This document shows positions 41,700 through 50,760 of a DNA stretch of 64,000 nt, one piece after another; positions within the stretch are counted from its first letter, which is position 1, and the number at the start of each line of letters is the position of its first letter. The notes under the pieces were generated by a model, which was not told the DNA's origin, did not search any database, and saw nothing but the letters and a program-made list of their open reading frames with translations. The DNA lies in NCBI GenBank assembly GCA_963674555.1, contig OY771429.1:248001-312000 (forward strand), in the 5' to 3' direction. Made by a program: the position numbers and the translations under genes. Source of the stretch: JBGMEA01 sp963674555. GTDB lineage: Bacteria > Bacillota > Clostridia > Eubacteriales > Anaerofustaceae.

Positions 41700-43433
41700 T
41701 GATTCTGTTTCTATCTTGCTTTCAACGATTTGCGCATTGTACAACCTTGCATAAATCCCACCTCTTTTGATAAGTTTAACATGGGTTCCTTCTTCTATGA
41801 TCTCTCCTTTATGCATTACGATGATTCGTTGTGCGTTTTCGATCGTCTGAAGTCTGTGTGCAATGATCAATGTCGTTCTGTCTCTTGCGAGTTTATCAAA
41901 CGATTCTTGTATGATCTTTTCATTTTCATTATCAAGACTTGATGTTGCTTCATCCAAGATCAAGATCGGCGGATTTTTTAAAAATGTCCTCGCAATCGCA
42001 ACGCGTTGTTTTTGCCCACCGGATAATTTTACGCCACGTTCTCCCACAATCGTATCATAACCATTACTAAGTTGCATGATAAATGCATCTAAATTTGCAA
42101 ATTTAGCGGCTTGTATGATCTCATCATCGCTTGCAGTCACTCTTCCATAAGCAATATTATCTTTAATAGATCCATTAAACAAAAAAACATCCTGTTGTAC
42201 GATCCCAATATTTTTACGCAATGATTCTTGCGTAAATGTCCGAATATCACGTCCGTCTATTTTGATCGCTCCACTGTTCACGTCATAAAATCGCGGAATC
42301 AGAGAGCACAGTGTGGTCTTACCTGCACCGCTAGGTCCCACGATTGCAACTGTTTCACCGGGTTTTATCAGTAAATTAAAGTTATTCAGTAATTTTGTAT
42401 CATCATTATATTCAAAATCAACATTTTTAAACTCGATTTTCCCCATCAATTGCCCAGCATCTTTGCTGTCAGGCGTGTCTTTGATATCGGGTTCCAATGA
42501 AAGCACTTCCGTGCACCTTTTAAATCCTGTGACGGCTTTTTGGTAATCTTCGATCAAAGCCGTAAATCTTCGAACCGGTTGCACGAATATATTTACAAAT
42601 AATAGAAATTCGATTAGAACCCCGATCGTCATTTGATCTAAAAATATTAAATACCCTCCGAGGAAGATAACCGTAATATTTAAAAGCTGTGTAAAAAAAT
42701 GCATGTTGCTAACAAATTGTGCCATATACTTATAAGTAATGCTACGAACATTTTTGTAATTTTTACATGTTTCACCGAAACGTTGGATTTCATAATCTTC
42801 GTTTGTAAACGCCTTAACGACTCTTATACCGGATATACTGTCTTCGATATGTGCAGAAATTTCCGCATTTTGTTTCTTTACATCCATATATGCCTTTTCC
42901 CATTTCATATTGTTTTTTATGGCAGTAAAGAGCATAAGCGGAACGATTGAAAATATTACAAGCGTTAACAACACGTTTGTAGATATCATTACGATAAATG
43001 AACCCAATAAAACAACAGATGCCAAAAAGAAATCTTCAGGGCCGTGATGGGAAAATTCGCTGATATCAAAAATATCAGTCGTAAGTCTCGAAATGATATG
43101 TCCTGTACGTTGTCCGTCAAAATAGGAAAAAGATAGTGATTGCAAATGTGTATATACTTTTTCTCTGAGATCTACTTCTATACGAACACCGAGGAGATGT
43201 CCGTAGTAAGTTACGATGTATTCAAAGAGACATTTTATCCCATAAGCCGCAACAGCAGCAACACATAAAATAATAAGAAGTTTAATGTTTTTTTGTGGGA
43301 TCACGTCATCTATGATAATACCTGTAACAATGGGAAAAAGTAAATCAATAAAAGACATTAATAATACTGACGTCAGATCAAGAGCCAGTATTTTTTTGTG
43401 CGGTTTATACAATTGCATGAATTGTTTGAACAT
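41697..43433 (-). CDS. ABC exporter, fused membrane and ATPase domains (ABCB/MsbA type)
   Basis: A 578-residue half-transporter. Six TM helices cover about 1-310, with the cytoplasmic loop DLREKVYTHLQSLSFSYFD typical of type IV exporters. The nucleotide-binding domain has Walker A GPSGAGKTT at about 369-377, Q-loop GIVQQDVFLF, signature LSGGQKQRVAIARTFL, Walker B ILILDEATSSLD and H-loop IIAHRL. It should work as a homodimer exporting lipids or drugs. The TipAS-type regulator lies 135 bases upstream on the same strand, but a terminator separates them. Confidence 0.93.
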   Translation of the reverse strand: MFKQFMQLYKPHKKILALDLTSVLLMSFIDLLFPIVTGIIIDDVIPQKNIKLLIILCVAAVAAYGIKCLFEYIVTYYGHLLGVRIEVDLREKVYTHLQSLSFSYFDGQRTGHIISRLTTDIFDISEFSHHGPEDFFLASVVLLGSFIVMISTNVLLTLVIFSIVPLMLFTAIKNNMKWEKAYMDVKKQNAEISAHIEDSISGIRVVKAFTNEDYEIQRFGETCKNYKNVRSITYKYMAQFVSNMHFFTQLLNITVIFLGGYLIFLDQMTIGVLIEFLLFVNIFVQPVRRFTALIEDYQKAVTGFKRCTEVLSLEPDIKDTPDSKDAGQLMGKIEFKNVDFEYNDDTKLLNNFNLLIKPGETVAIVGPSGAGKTTLCSLIPRFYDVNSGAIKIDGRDIRTFTQESLRKNIGIVQQDVFLFNGSIKDNIAYGRVTASDDEIIQAAKFANLDAFIMQLSNGYDTIVGERGVKLSGGQKQRVAIARTFLKNPPILILDEATSSLDNENEKIIQESFDKLARDRTTLIIAHRLQTIENAQRIIVMHKGEIIEEGTHVKLIKRGGIYARLYNAQIVESKIETES

Positions 43434-43515
43434 ACGATCTCTCCTACCTTCTTGCTATGAATCACACATCATTTAATATACGCCAATTCTTCAAATAAAG
43501 CAAGCCAAATAATAA

Positions 43516-43543
43516 AGAAACAGTGATATCATTCACTGCTTCT
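43516..43543 (-). terminator. Terminator after the MerR-TipAS gene
   Basis: AGAA-CAGTGA / TCACTG-TTCT stem with one internal mismatch and loop TATCAT, between the regulator and the ABC exporter. Confidence 0.6.
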
Positions 43544-43568
43544 TAAATTTGCAACTGTCGTGTTAATC

Positions 43569-44333
43569 TCATGTCTCGCGGTTTACATAAACCATTACTG
43601 CATCCCGCAAGAATTTCGCTGTCCCGGGTTGACCTACATCGTAATACGCTGTAAAGCGTTCGTCATCGACATACATCTGCGCAATGCCAGCATGGGCCTC
43701 TTTAGAATAGGTCGGCCAATAACATTGCAACCACTCTTTGTGCAACAACACAGCTTTTTGTGCAACATCGGATGAAGGATCACCAGTTAAAAAAGCAGCC
43801 TTTAAAGTCTCGGCAATTTCAACTGCTAGCGCATCAGCACGTTCCAGTTGTTCTTGCGTCATCCCTCTTACCTTTGTGTTTGATCGATCGACAGCTTCAT
43901 TGCCGTATTTAGCTCTTGCTTCTTTGCCGTATTTCTTTTCATTCTCATTGATCATTTTTTCTTTAAAGCCCTCAAACTTATCTTTGTCACTCATAATTAT
44001 CCCTTCCTCAGTTGCTGCTATTGTCTTATCAAGTGTATTGATCAAGGCATTCAACTGATCTTGTTTTTTTTGAAGTTTAATTTTATGTTCTTTTAAAGCA
44101 CGCAGGCTATCAAACGTATCATCATTGATTATTTTATCGATCTCTTTTAACGGCATATCTAACGCACGGAAAAAAAGTATTTGCTGCAATAAGTCAACTT
44201 CGTCACTTGTATAGATACGATAACCCGCTGAATTGATATGCGCGGGTTTTAATAACCCTATTTTGTCATAGTACCGCAAAGTCCTGGTACTTATTCCGGC
44301 TATTTCCGCTATTTGTTTGACCGTATACTCCAT
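43569..44333 (-). CDS. MerR-family regulator with TipAS drug-binding domain
   Basis: A 254-residue protein: winged helix MEYTVKQIAEIAGISTRTLRYYDKIGLL (1-28) with AGYRIYTSDEVDLLQQI, a coiled-coil dimer helix (about 75-115) and a TipAS domain (about 125-254) ending in a Trp/Tyr-rich pocket (WLQCYWPTYSKEAHAGIAQMY and FTAYYDVGQPGTAKFL). TipAL-type proteins bind thiopeptides and other hydrophobic drugs and activate multidrug responses. Start ATG 44331-44333. The promoter upstream has the long spacer expected for a MerR-regulated gene, so it is probably autoregulated. Confidence 0.92.
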   Translation of the reverse strand: MEYTVKQIAEIAGISTRTLRYYDKIGLLKPAHINSAGYRIYTSDEVDLLQQILFFRALDMPLKEIDKIINDDTFDSLRALKEHKIKLQKKQDQLNALINTLDKTIAATEEGIIMSDKDKFEGFKEKMINENEKKYGKEARAKYGNEAVDRSNTKVRGMTQEQLERADALAVEIAETLKAAFLTGDPSSDVAQKAVLLHKEWLQCYWPTYSKEAHAGIAQMYVDDERFTAYYDVGQPGTAKFLRDAVMVYVNRET

Positions 44334-44353
44334 AAAATCACCTTCTTGACAAG

Positions 44354-44384
44354 ATTATATACCTTTACGTAACGTCAATGTCAA
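44354..44384 (-). promoter_or_regulatory. MerR-type promoter with 19-bp spacer before the TipAS gene
   Basis: On the minus strand TTGACA (44379-44384) and TATAAT (44354-44359), both perfect consensus but separated by 19 bases. The spacer contains ACGTTACGT near its centre. MerR activators untwist such overlong spacers. Confidence 0.8.
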
Positions 44385-44400
44385 GTTTATTTATAAAAAT

Positions 44401-44425
44401 AACGCCGAATATTTTGTTCGGCGTT
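44401..44425 (-). terminator. Terminator of the lipoprotein gene
   Basis: AACGCCGAA (44401-44409) / TTCGGCGTT (44417-44425). The minus strand continues into TATTTTTAT. Confidence 0.7.
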
Positions 44426-44453
44426 ACGAGTTTTAATTATTATACATTTCGTT

Positions 44454-45251
44454 TTACATCGGTTTTCTGATCATAATGTATATGCGACCGTGACTCTCGT
44501 TAAATGACACCGTTATTTCATATTCATCCGATTGCCATTTTATACTTCCCTCGTAGCCGTAGTCACCTATTTGATCTTCATAAGTAATATTTGTCTCATT
44601 AGAATGATTTGATACAAAAGTATCGAACTCTGTTTCAAAGTCCCCATTAAAAGTATAGTACAAAGTATATTCTATTTGTCCGTCAAGCTGATTTAGTTCC
44701 CCATAACTTGTTTCACGTAATGTCCAATCCGAGCCGGCTTCAAACAATTTAGGATAATCCGTAAAATATGGATTTTCTTTTTCGAAGTCGGATGTAGGTA
44801 AATAAACTTGAAGATATGCGTCACTGCTGTCATCACTGTATTTAGAAGCTTCCACACCGTAGATACCAATCATACCTTCAACTGATGATTCGCTTGTGTA
44901 GTCTTCATCGATACTCGACATAAGAGATTTATAATAGTTTATAAACTCCGCTTGGGATGCATCGACTTTCAATACAACATTGTAATAATTTACTTGCCCG
45001 CCGTACATGAGCGCATAACCGTTCGGATCATCATTGACAAAATACTTCATCGAACTTATTGAAAAACCTTCGAATAAAGGCACCACATCGATCGGGTAAC
45101 CTTCCAAAATATAATCATTGGATCCTGAATCGGTTGGGGTTGTCGGAGAATCTTGATTACCTTGACACCCAACAAACACAACAGCTAAGATCAAAATCAA
45201 AATACTTATGGATATTTTTTTGAAAAATGATTGTGTATACATATATGCCAC
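44454..45251 (-). CDS. Lipoprotein of unknown function
   Basis: A 265-residue secreted lipoprotein. A basic start (SFFKKIS) and a hydrophobic stretch (ISILILILAVVFVGC) give a lipobox VFVGC with the Cys at about 29, followed by a Gly/Ser/Thr/Pro linker. The mature part is acidic and beta-rich with many Tyr residues (YVNDDPNGYALMYGGQVNYYN, YGELNQLDGQIEYTLYY) and ends in SHGRIYIMIRKPM. I recognise no catalytic motif or named family. It stands alone between terminators. Confidence 0.75.
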   Translation of the reverse strand: MAYMYTQSFFKKISISILILILAVVFVGCQGNQDSPTTPTDSGSNDYILEGYPIDVVPLFEGFSISSMKYFVNDDPNGYALMYGGQVNYYNVVLKVDASQAEFINYYKSLMSSIDEDYTSESSVEGMIGIYGVEASKYSDDSSDAYLQVYLPTSDFEKENPYFTDYPKLFEAGSDWTLRETSYGELNQLDGQIEYTLYYTFNGDFETEFDTFVSNHSNETNITYEDQIGDYGYEGSIKWQSDEYEITVSFNESHGRIYIMIRKPM

Positions 45252-45302
45252 CTCTTAATTTCAACAATATAAGTAAAAACCTATTAGTCTTATGATATAC
45301 AA

Positions 45303-45338
45303 AGAGCAGAAAAATTTCAATAAAAACTTTTCTGCTCT
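45303..45338 (-). terminator. Hairpin after hppA
   Basis: AGAGCAGAAAA (45303-45313) / TTTTCTGCTCT (45328-45338), 11 pairs. The T-run after it on the minus strand is weak. Confidence 0.55.
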
Positions 45339-45374
45339 ATTTATATACTTGTGAATTATCGATAAGTCAATTGT

Positions 45375-47351
45375 CTATATGAATAACGGTGCAAATACCA
45401 ATGATACGATCGTCATTAATTTGATCAGGATATTTAATGAAGGTCCTGATGTGTCTTTGAAAGGATCCCCTACCGTATCACCGACAACTGCTGCTTTATG
45501 AGCGTCACTGCCTTTACCGCCGTGTGCTCCGCCTTCGATATATTTTTTCGCATTATCCCAAGCACCGCCTGAGTTCGCCATTTGAATGGCAAGCAAAACA
45601 CCTGTTACGAGTGAGCCCGCAAGCAATCCCGCTAAAGTAGCCTTACCGAGGAAGTAGCCTGTGAATAACGGTACAACGATAGCGATAAGTCCAGGAACGA
45701 TCATTTCACGCAATGCAGCTTTTGTTGAAATTGCTACACATTTGGAATATTCCGGTTTCGCTGTACCTTCCATGATTCCCGGTATTTCTCTGAATTGTCT
45801 TCTTACTTCATCGATCATTTGAAATGCGGCTTTACCCACAGCACTCATTGTTAGTGAACTGAATAAGTACGGTAACATTCCGCCTAAGAACAAACCGATG
45901 ATAACACGCGGTTGAAGGATAGAGACTTGTGCGTCTTGCAATCCAACAGCTGTGGTATAAGCAGCGAAAAGTGCCAATGCTGTCAATGCCGCCGAACCGA
46001 TTGCAAATCCTTTACCGATTGCTGCTGTTGTATTTCCAACTGAATCCAGTTTATCTGTTATTTCTCTTACGCTGGGGTCTAATTCCGCCATTTCAGCGAT
46101 ACCACCCGCATTATCAGCTACAGGTCCGTAAGCATCTACCGCAATCGTCATACCTGATGTGGAGAGCATACCTACTGCCGCTAGAGCAATACCATAAAGT
46201 CCTCCGAAATAGAATGCAACGAATATCGCGATACAGATCAAAACGATTGGGATCGCGGTAGAAAGCATACCTACCGAAAGTCCGGAGATAATGTTTGTAG
46301 CAGCACCGGTTTCACTTTGTTCTGCAATTTTCTTAACAAAACGATAAGAATCCGATGTAAATAGTTCAGTTACTTTACCGATAAGAATGCCAACAAGAAG
46401 TCCAGCAACTATAGCAATGAAATAACCTATTTCACCCAACAAAGCATCTGATAAGAAATATGCCGCAACAATAACGATGATCCCGCTAATATATGTACCC
46501 CAATTCAATGAATTTCTTGGGTCAACACCTTCTTTTCCTTTTACAAAGAATGTTCCGATAATAGAAGCGACGATACCAACAGCGGCTAAAGAGAATGGAA
46601 ACAATACAAATCCGGAATTACCGGTTTGAGATACTAAGATCGCACCCAATGTAATCGCTGATATGATTGAACCAACATATGATTCATATAAATCCGCACC
46701 CATACCTGCAACATCTCCTACGTTATCTCCGACGTTATCTGCAATAACAGCAGGATTTCGCGGGTCATCCTCAGGGATACCTGCTTCAACCTTACCGACT
46801 AAGTCCGCGCCTACGTCTGCAGCTTTGGTATAGATACCGCCGCCAACTCGTCCGAATAATGCTATTGAAGAAGCTCCTAACCCGAATCCTGTAAGGATCG
46901 ACGGATCTTTAAAGATAAGATAACATGCCGTTACACCGACTACACCCAGACCAACTACGCTCAATCCCATTACGGTTCCGCCTCTGAACGCAACTTTTAA
47001 TGCTTGCGCGAGTCCTTTTTGCGCTTCGGCTGCAGTTCTTACATTTGCTTTTGTAGCAACCGACATGCCGAAGAAACCCGCTAAAGCAGATAAAACCGCT
47101 CCGATAAGGAAACAAATTGCTGTAGCCAGCCCCAGTGTGAATCCTATAACAGCAAATAATACCGCGACAAAAATAGCAATATATTTATATTCGCTTGTCA
47201 AAAATGCCATAGATCCTTCATGTATATACGAAGCGATCTCTTTCATGCGGTCTGTGCCCGCATCGGTTTTAGTTATAAATTGTGATAATATTCCCGCAAA
47301 AACCAAAGCGAGTATCCCCGCCGCAGGAGCTAAGTATAATATAATGTCCAT
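45375..47351 (-). CDS. hppA: Membrane-bound ion-pumping pyrophosphatase, K+-dependent type
   Basis: A 658-residue enzyme with about 16 TM helices that couples pyrophosphate hydrolysis to cation export. Substrate-site segments GGGIYTKAADVGADLVGKVEAGIPEDDPRNPAVIADNVGDNVGD (about 170-213), VDAYGPVADNAGGIAEMA and SGGAWDNAKKYIE with GDTVGDPFKDTSGPS are present. The diagnostic region reads GNTTAAIGKG; Ala and Gly at these two positions mark the potassium-dependent subfamily (Lys and Thr mark the independent one). Whether it pumps protons or sodium cannot be decided here. It lies 15 bases after secG on the same strand. Confidence 0.96.
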   Translation of the reverse strand: MDIILYLAPAAGILALVFAGILSQFITKTDAGTDRMKEIASYIHEGSMAFLTSEYKYIAIFVAVLFAVIGFTLGLATAICFLIGAVLSALAGFFGMSVATKANVRTAAEAQKGLAQALKVAFRGGTVMGLSVVGLGVVGVTACYLIFKDPSILTGFGLGASSIALFGRVGGGIYTKAADVGADLVGKVEAGIPEDDPRNPAVIADNVGDNVGDVAGMGADLYESYVGSIISAITLGAILVSQTGNSGFVLFPFSLAAVGIVASIIGTFFVKGKEGVDPRNSLNWGTYISGIIVIVAAYFLSDALLGEIGYFIAIVAGLLVGILIGKVTELFTSDSYRFVKKIAEQSETGAATNIISGLSVGMLSTAIPIVLICIAIFVAFYFGGLYGIALAAVGMLSTSGMTIAVDAYGPVADNAGGIAEMAELDPSVREITDKLDSVGNTTAAIGKGFAIGSAALTALALFAAYTTAVGLQDAQVSILQPRVIIGLFLGGMLPYLFSSLTMSAVGKAAFQMIDEVRRQFREIPGIMEGTAKPEYSKCVAISTKAALREMIVPGLIAIVVPLFTGYFLGKATLAGLLAGSLVTGVLLAIQMANSGGAWDNAKKYIEGGAHGGKGSDAHKAAVVGDTVGDPFKDTSGPSLNILIKLMTIVSLVFAPLFI

Positions 47352-47366
47352 TGTTCCTCCTAAATA

Positions 47367-47600
47367 CTATGAAAAAAATACACTGAATAAAAAAATTGAT
47401 ATCATAAAAATTGCTCCCGAAATCACAGTGACCCTCTGAAGCAATGATTGATAACCCCTGGCCTTACTTTTGCCAAACAGAGATTCGGCTCCTCCAGAAA
47501 CCGTACCGCTCATTCCGGCGCTTTTTCCTTCTTGCAATAAAACTGATGCTATCAGTACAACACTGGAAAGAAAAACCACGATCGTTAAAGCTGTTTGCAT
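47367..47600 (-). CDS. secG: Preprotein translocase subunit SecG
   Basis: A 77-residue protein with two TM helices (about 5-22 and 55-75). The connecting loop LLQEGKSAGMSGTVSGGAESLFGKSKARG is the SecG hallmark. It assists the SecYE channel. Here it precedes hppA with 15 bases between the genes, so they are likely cotranscribed. In many Clostridia secG follows eno instead. The start ATG follows GGAGGTAGAAT. Confidence 0.95.
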   Translation of the reverse strand: MQTALTIVVFLSSVVLIASVLLQEGKSAGMSGTVSGGAESLFGKSKARGYQSLLQRVTVISGAIFMISIFLFSVFFS

Positions 47601-47808
47601 ATTCTACCTCCGTACACTTTTACAGCTATGAATTATAACACAAAACTACCTGATTTTCAAAGATAAATTTAGTATATCTTACTCATTTTTTTAGAGATCT
47701 CATACATCTGTCATGGTTTTTTATCTATCGATTGTAAATACCATATCTATATGTTAAAATTTATAACGAAAATGGGTTTATAAACGAATATTATTGAGGC
47801 ACAATTTT

Positions 47809-49203
47809 ATGAAAAAAATCAAATTATTTATAACGATTTTTATATGCAGATCACTGGTTGTAATACTGCATATTTTTGGTTTTTCCGCAAACAATCTTCC
47901 GGGAAATTTCTGCATTAAGTTCTATAGAAATATCCTGACAGATATGCATCTTCCCGAATTGATCATTTTGATCACCGGAACAAACGGAAAAACAGTTTCA
48001 TCGATAAGCTTGACGCATATACTGCGAGAAAAAGGATTGACTGTTGTAAACAACAACGGAGGTAGTAACCTGAATTCCGGGATCATATCTGAATTCATCA
48101 AGCATTCGTCTCTACTCGGACGCATTAAAGCAGATGCCGCTGTATTGGAAGTTGATGAAGATGCAACCTCAAATCTCTGTAAAGAGATCCATCCCGATTA
48201 TTTGATCGTTACAAACTTATACCGCGATTCGATAAGCCGAAACGCACACCCTGAATTTGTTTATGATAAATTAGTACAAATACCTTCTGATGTGAAATTG
48301 ATCCTCAATGCCGACGATATGATTTCAGGTACTTTGGGAAGTGATCAAAACGAAAAAATATTTTTCGGCGCGCAAGCTGCACCCGGACGCACCGATGTTG
48401 CGGAAAACATTATCTGCGATGTTAAAATATGCCCGCAATGTTCTATGCCGATCACTTATGAATATATACAATATCACCATATCGGTCGCGCCCATTGCGA
48501 TCATTGTGGATTTATAATGCCCCAAGCAGATATCTACGCTGAAAAGATCAAGCTTGATCCCCCTACTTTTCTTCTGAATGATCGCATTCGGGAACAAAAT
48601 ACGGTATTCGAATACAAAACAAAGAATTTATTCGAGATATATAATATCCTTTCAATAGTCGCTCTGTGTCTTGACTTGGGATACACGCTCGATTTCATTA
48701 AAGAGTCGCTTGATACATTAAAAGATGTTGGTGGCAGATACGAAGAAACAGTTGTCAACGACACACAAATCATTTCAATGGTCGCAAAATCACAAAACCC
48801 GATATCTTGCTCGCAAAGTTTTACAAAAGCCAAAAATACACCGGGTAAGAAAATCATTATTTTAGCGATCAATGACAGGGAATACGGAATGCATTCTCAC
48901 CATGAAGATACCTCATGGTTTTACGATACCGATTTCGAATTTCTTGTAAGCGAAAACGTGATCAATTACATTACCGTAGGGCCGCGTGCATATGATGTCG
49001 CGTTAAGACTTGTGCTCGCCGGCGCAGATCCGGAAAAAATCAAATTCTCTTTTGAATATACGACCGATATTACGAACCTTGTTGATTATGACGCTGTCAA
49101 AGGCGGAAGTATTATGTTTTTCTTTGAAGTCTATTTCAGAAAATGGTCCAAAAAAATGAAACAAGCGTTAGCCGAAGAAGGTATGAAATATGAAAACAAT
49201 TAG
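47809..49203 (+). CDS. murT: Lipid II isoglutaminyl synthase, MurT subunit
   Basis: A 464-residue Mur-ligase-like protein that with GatD amidates D-Glu of lipid II to D-isoglutamine. ATP-binding ITGTNGKTVSS at about residues 49-59, a four-Cys zinc ribbon (CPQC at about 207-210 and CDHC about 20 residues later) characteristic of MurT, and the C-terminal DUF1727 domain with GGRYEE at about 309-314 and AINDREYGMHSHHEDTSWFYD. The ATG at 47809 is preferred over the TTG at 47794 because GAGG precedes it by 9 bases. It overlaps gatD by 14 bases. Confidence 0.93.
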   Translation: MKKIKLFITIFICRSLVVILHIFGFSANNLPGNFCIKFYRNILTDMHLPELIILITGTNGKTVSSISLTHILREKGLTVVNNNGGSNLNSGIISEFIKHSSLLGRIKADAAVLEVDEDATSNLCKEIHPDYLIVTNLYRDSISRNAHPEFVYDKLVQIPSDVKLILNADDMISGTLGSDQNEKIFFGAQAAPGRTDVAENIICDVKICPQCSMPITYEYIQYHHIGRAHCDHCGFIMPQADIYAEKIKLDPPTFLLNDRIREQNTVFEYKTKNLFEIYNILSIVALCLDLGYTLDFIKESLDTLKDVGGRYEETVVNDTQIISMVAKSQNPISCSQSFTKAKNTPGKKIIILAINDREYGMHSHHEDTSWFYDTDFEFLVSENVINYITVGPRAYDVALRLVLAGADPEKIKFSFEYTTDITNLVDYDAVKGGSIMFFFEVYFRKWSKKMKQALAEEGMKYENN

Positions 49204-49933
49204 AATTGAATATATTGCGCCGGAATTATCTCACTTCTACGGCGATCATGCAAACTTGCTGTATTTGTCAAAAAAAGCCGAAATGATGGGCAACAAAGTT
49301 GAAATCATCCCTACTCATTTAAATGACAAACCAGCTTTTGTTGATTTGAAAGCGTGTCCGGATATGATCTATATTGGACCAACCACAGAACATGCGCAGG
49401 CTGTTCTGATAAAAACACTCTTAAAATATAAGAATGAACTTCATGATGCGATCGAAGAAGGTAAACTTGTCCTTACAACAGGAAACAGTCTTGAGATCTT
49501 CTATACTAATATCATCAGTGAAGATAAATCCTCGATCAAACCGCTGGGTTTTTTTGAACTTGAATCAGAAAGATTTTTAGGAAAGCGATATTCAATGAAT
49601 GTGATCTGTGAATATGAAGGACATAAGATTGCAGGATACAAAAATTTATTAAGCCAAACGATCTCAAAAAATAATCCCTATCCTCTCTTTAAAGTTGTAA
49701 AAGAAGCGGGAGAATTAAAAGAAAGCACTTGGGAAGGCATTCATTATCAGAATCTTTACGCTACCTATTTATTGGGACCAATCTTATTGCAGAATCCAAT
49801 GTTTTCAAACATCATCCTTCAACAATTGTTTGGAGATGCATATAAAGAAACCTATATTCCTTTTGAGTTGGAGGCACACAATAAGCGTGTCTATGACGTA
49901 ATGGCCGATAAAAACCCTGACAAAAACGGATAA
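49190..49933 (+). CDS. gatD: Lipid II isoglutaminyl synthase, glutamine amidotransferase subunit GatD
   Basis: A 247-residue class I (CobB/CobQ-like) glutamine amidotransferase supplying ammonia to MurT. A start like MKTIRIEYIAPELSHFYGDHANLLYLSKKAEMMG is typical of the partner. The nucleophile region reads VLTTGNSLEIFY at about 93-104, where the usual GatD Cys in the G-x-C-x-x-x-G-type elbow is Asn-Ser here. The His region is TYLLGPILLQNP. The position of the active Cys should be checked. It overlaps murT, so the pair is translationally coupled. Confidence 0.85.
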   Translation: MKTIRIEYIAPELSHFYGDHANLLYLSKKAEMMGNKVEIIPTHLNDKPAFVDLKACPDMIYIGPTTEHAQAVLIKTLLKYKNELHDAIEEGKLVLTTGNSLEIFYTNIISEDKSSIKPLGFFELESERFLGKRYSMNVICEYEGHKIAGYKNLLSQTISKNNPYPLFKVVKEAGELKESTWEGIHYQNLYATYLLGPILLQNPMFSNIILQQLFGDAYKETYIPFELEAHNKRVYDVMADKNPDKNG

Positions 49934-49945
49934 ACCTTACACATT

Positions 49946-49978
49946 GAGACAGTCTATCTACACGGCTGTCTTTTTTTG
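49946..49978 (+). terminator. Terminator after murT-gatD
   Basis: GAGACAG / CTGTCTT stem followed by TTTTTTTG. Confidence 0.75.
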
Positions 49979-50071
49979 TTATCAAAAGATTAATTTGTCA
50001 TTAAATTTATATAAAACGATTTACGATTTATATCGAATATGATACAATTTATATTGGAGAAAGGTGATGAA

Positions 50072-50737
50072 ATGAATAAAAAAGTTTACAGTATGGTGCT
50101 AACGGAAGAAGTTGTAGCATCGATCGATCTTCTGGCGCATAAAATGCATACCAACAGATCCAATATGATCAACCAAATACTGGCTGATTACTGTTCTTTC
50201 ACAACACCGGAAAAACGTATCAGCAATATTATTAATTATTTGGAAGAACTTGTCGATGATGAGCAGCACCAAATAATGGTGAAACCAACTGGTTCCGTCA
50301 TTTCTTTAAAAAGCTCTTTGAACTATCGGTATAACCCATCCTTTCTGTATACGGTAGAACTTTATCGAGACACGAAGGACGCGATCGGTTATTTGAAAAT
50401 ACAATTTCGTACCCAAAATCAAACGCTACTTGAACAATTAAATACATTTTTTTCATTTTGGATCGAGCTTGAAAAAGAAAACGCGGACCGATCAAATAAC
50501 AAAGTTGCAGAATATGTGATCTCGGACGGAAGATTTGAACGTGAATTTCTTGTTCCAACTGATATCGATTTACACACTTCAGAACATTTAGCACAAGCGA
50601 TCGCTGAATATGTACAGATTTTCGATCGTTCGATAAAAGCTTTCTTCCGTGAACACAAAAAAGGAATTGAACAAACAAAAAGTACAGTTAGAAAACAATA
50701 TACGGATTTTATGAAAAATACAGACTATATTATTTAA
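50072..50737 (+). CDS. Ribbon-helix-helix N-terminal protein of unknown function upstream of clpB
   Basis: A 221-residue protein. Residues 1-45 look like a ribbon-helix-helix: KKVYSMVLTEEVVASIDLLAHKMHTNRSNMINQIL, with the beta strand, helix A and T-N-R-S-N turn of CopG-type DNA-binding proteins. The remaining 175 residues are a mixed alpha/beta region without a family I recognise, containing FLYTVELYRDTKDAIGYLKIQF and a basic helical C-terminus. The ATG at 50072 is chosen because AAGGTGATGA precedes it; the open frame starts 33 bases earlier. It is 23 bases upstream of clpB, so it may regulate or be cotranscribed with the chaperone. Confidence 0.7.
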   Translation: MNKKVYSMVLTEEVVASIDLLAHKMHTNRSNMINQILADYCSFTTPEKRISNIINYLEELVDDEQHQIMVKPTGSVISLKSSLNYRYNPSFLYTVELYRDTKDAIGYLKIQFRTQNQTLLEQLNTFFSFWIELEKENADRSNNKVAEYVISDGRFEREFLVPTDIDLHTSEHLAQAIAEYVQIFDRSIKAFFREHKKGIEQTKSTVRKQYTDFMKNTDYII

Positions 50738-50760
50738 AAGTGATATAAACGGAGGTAGAT

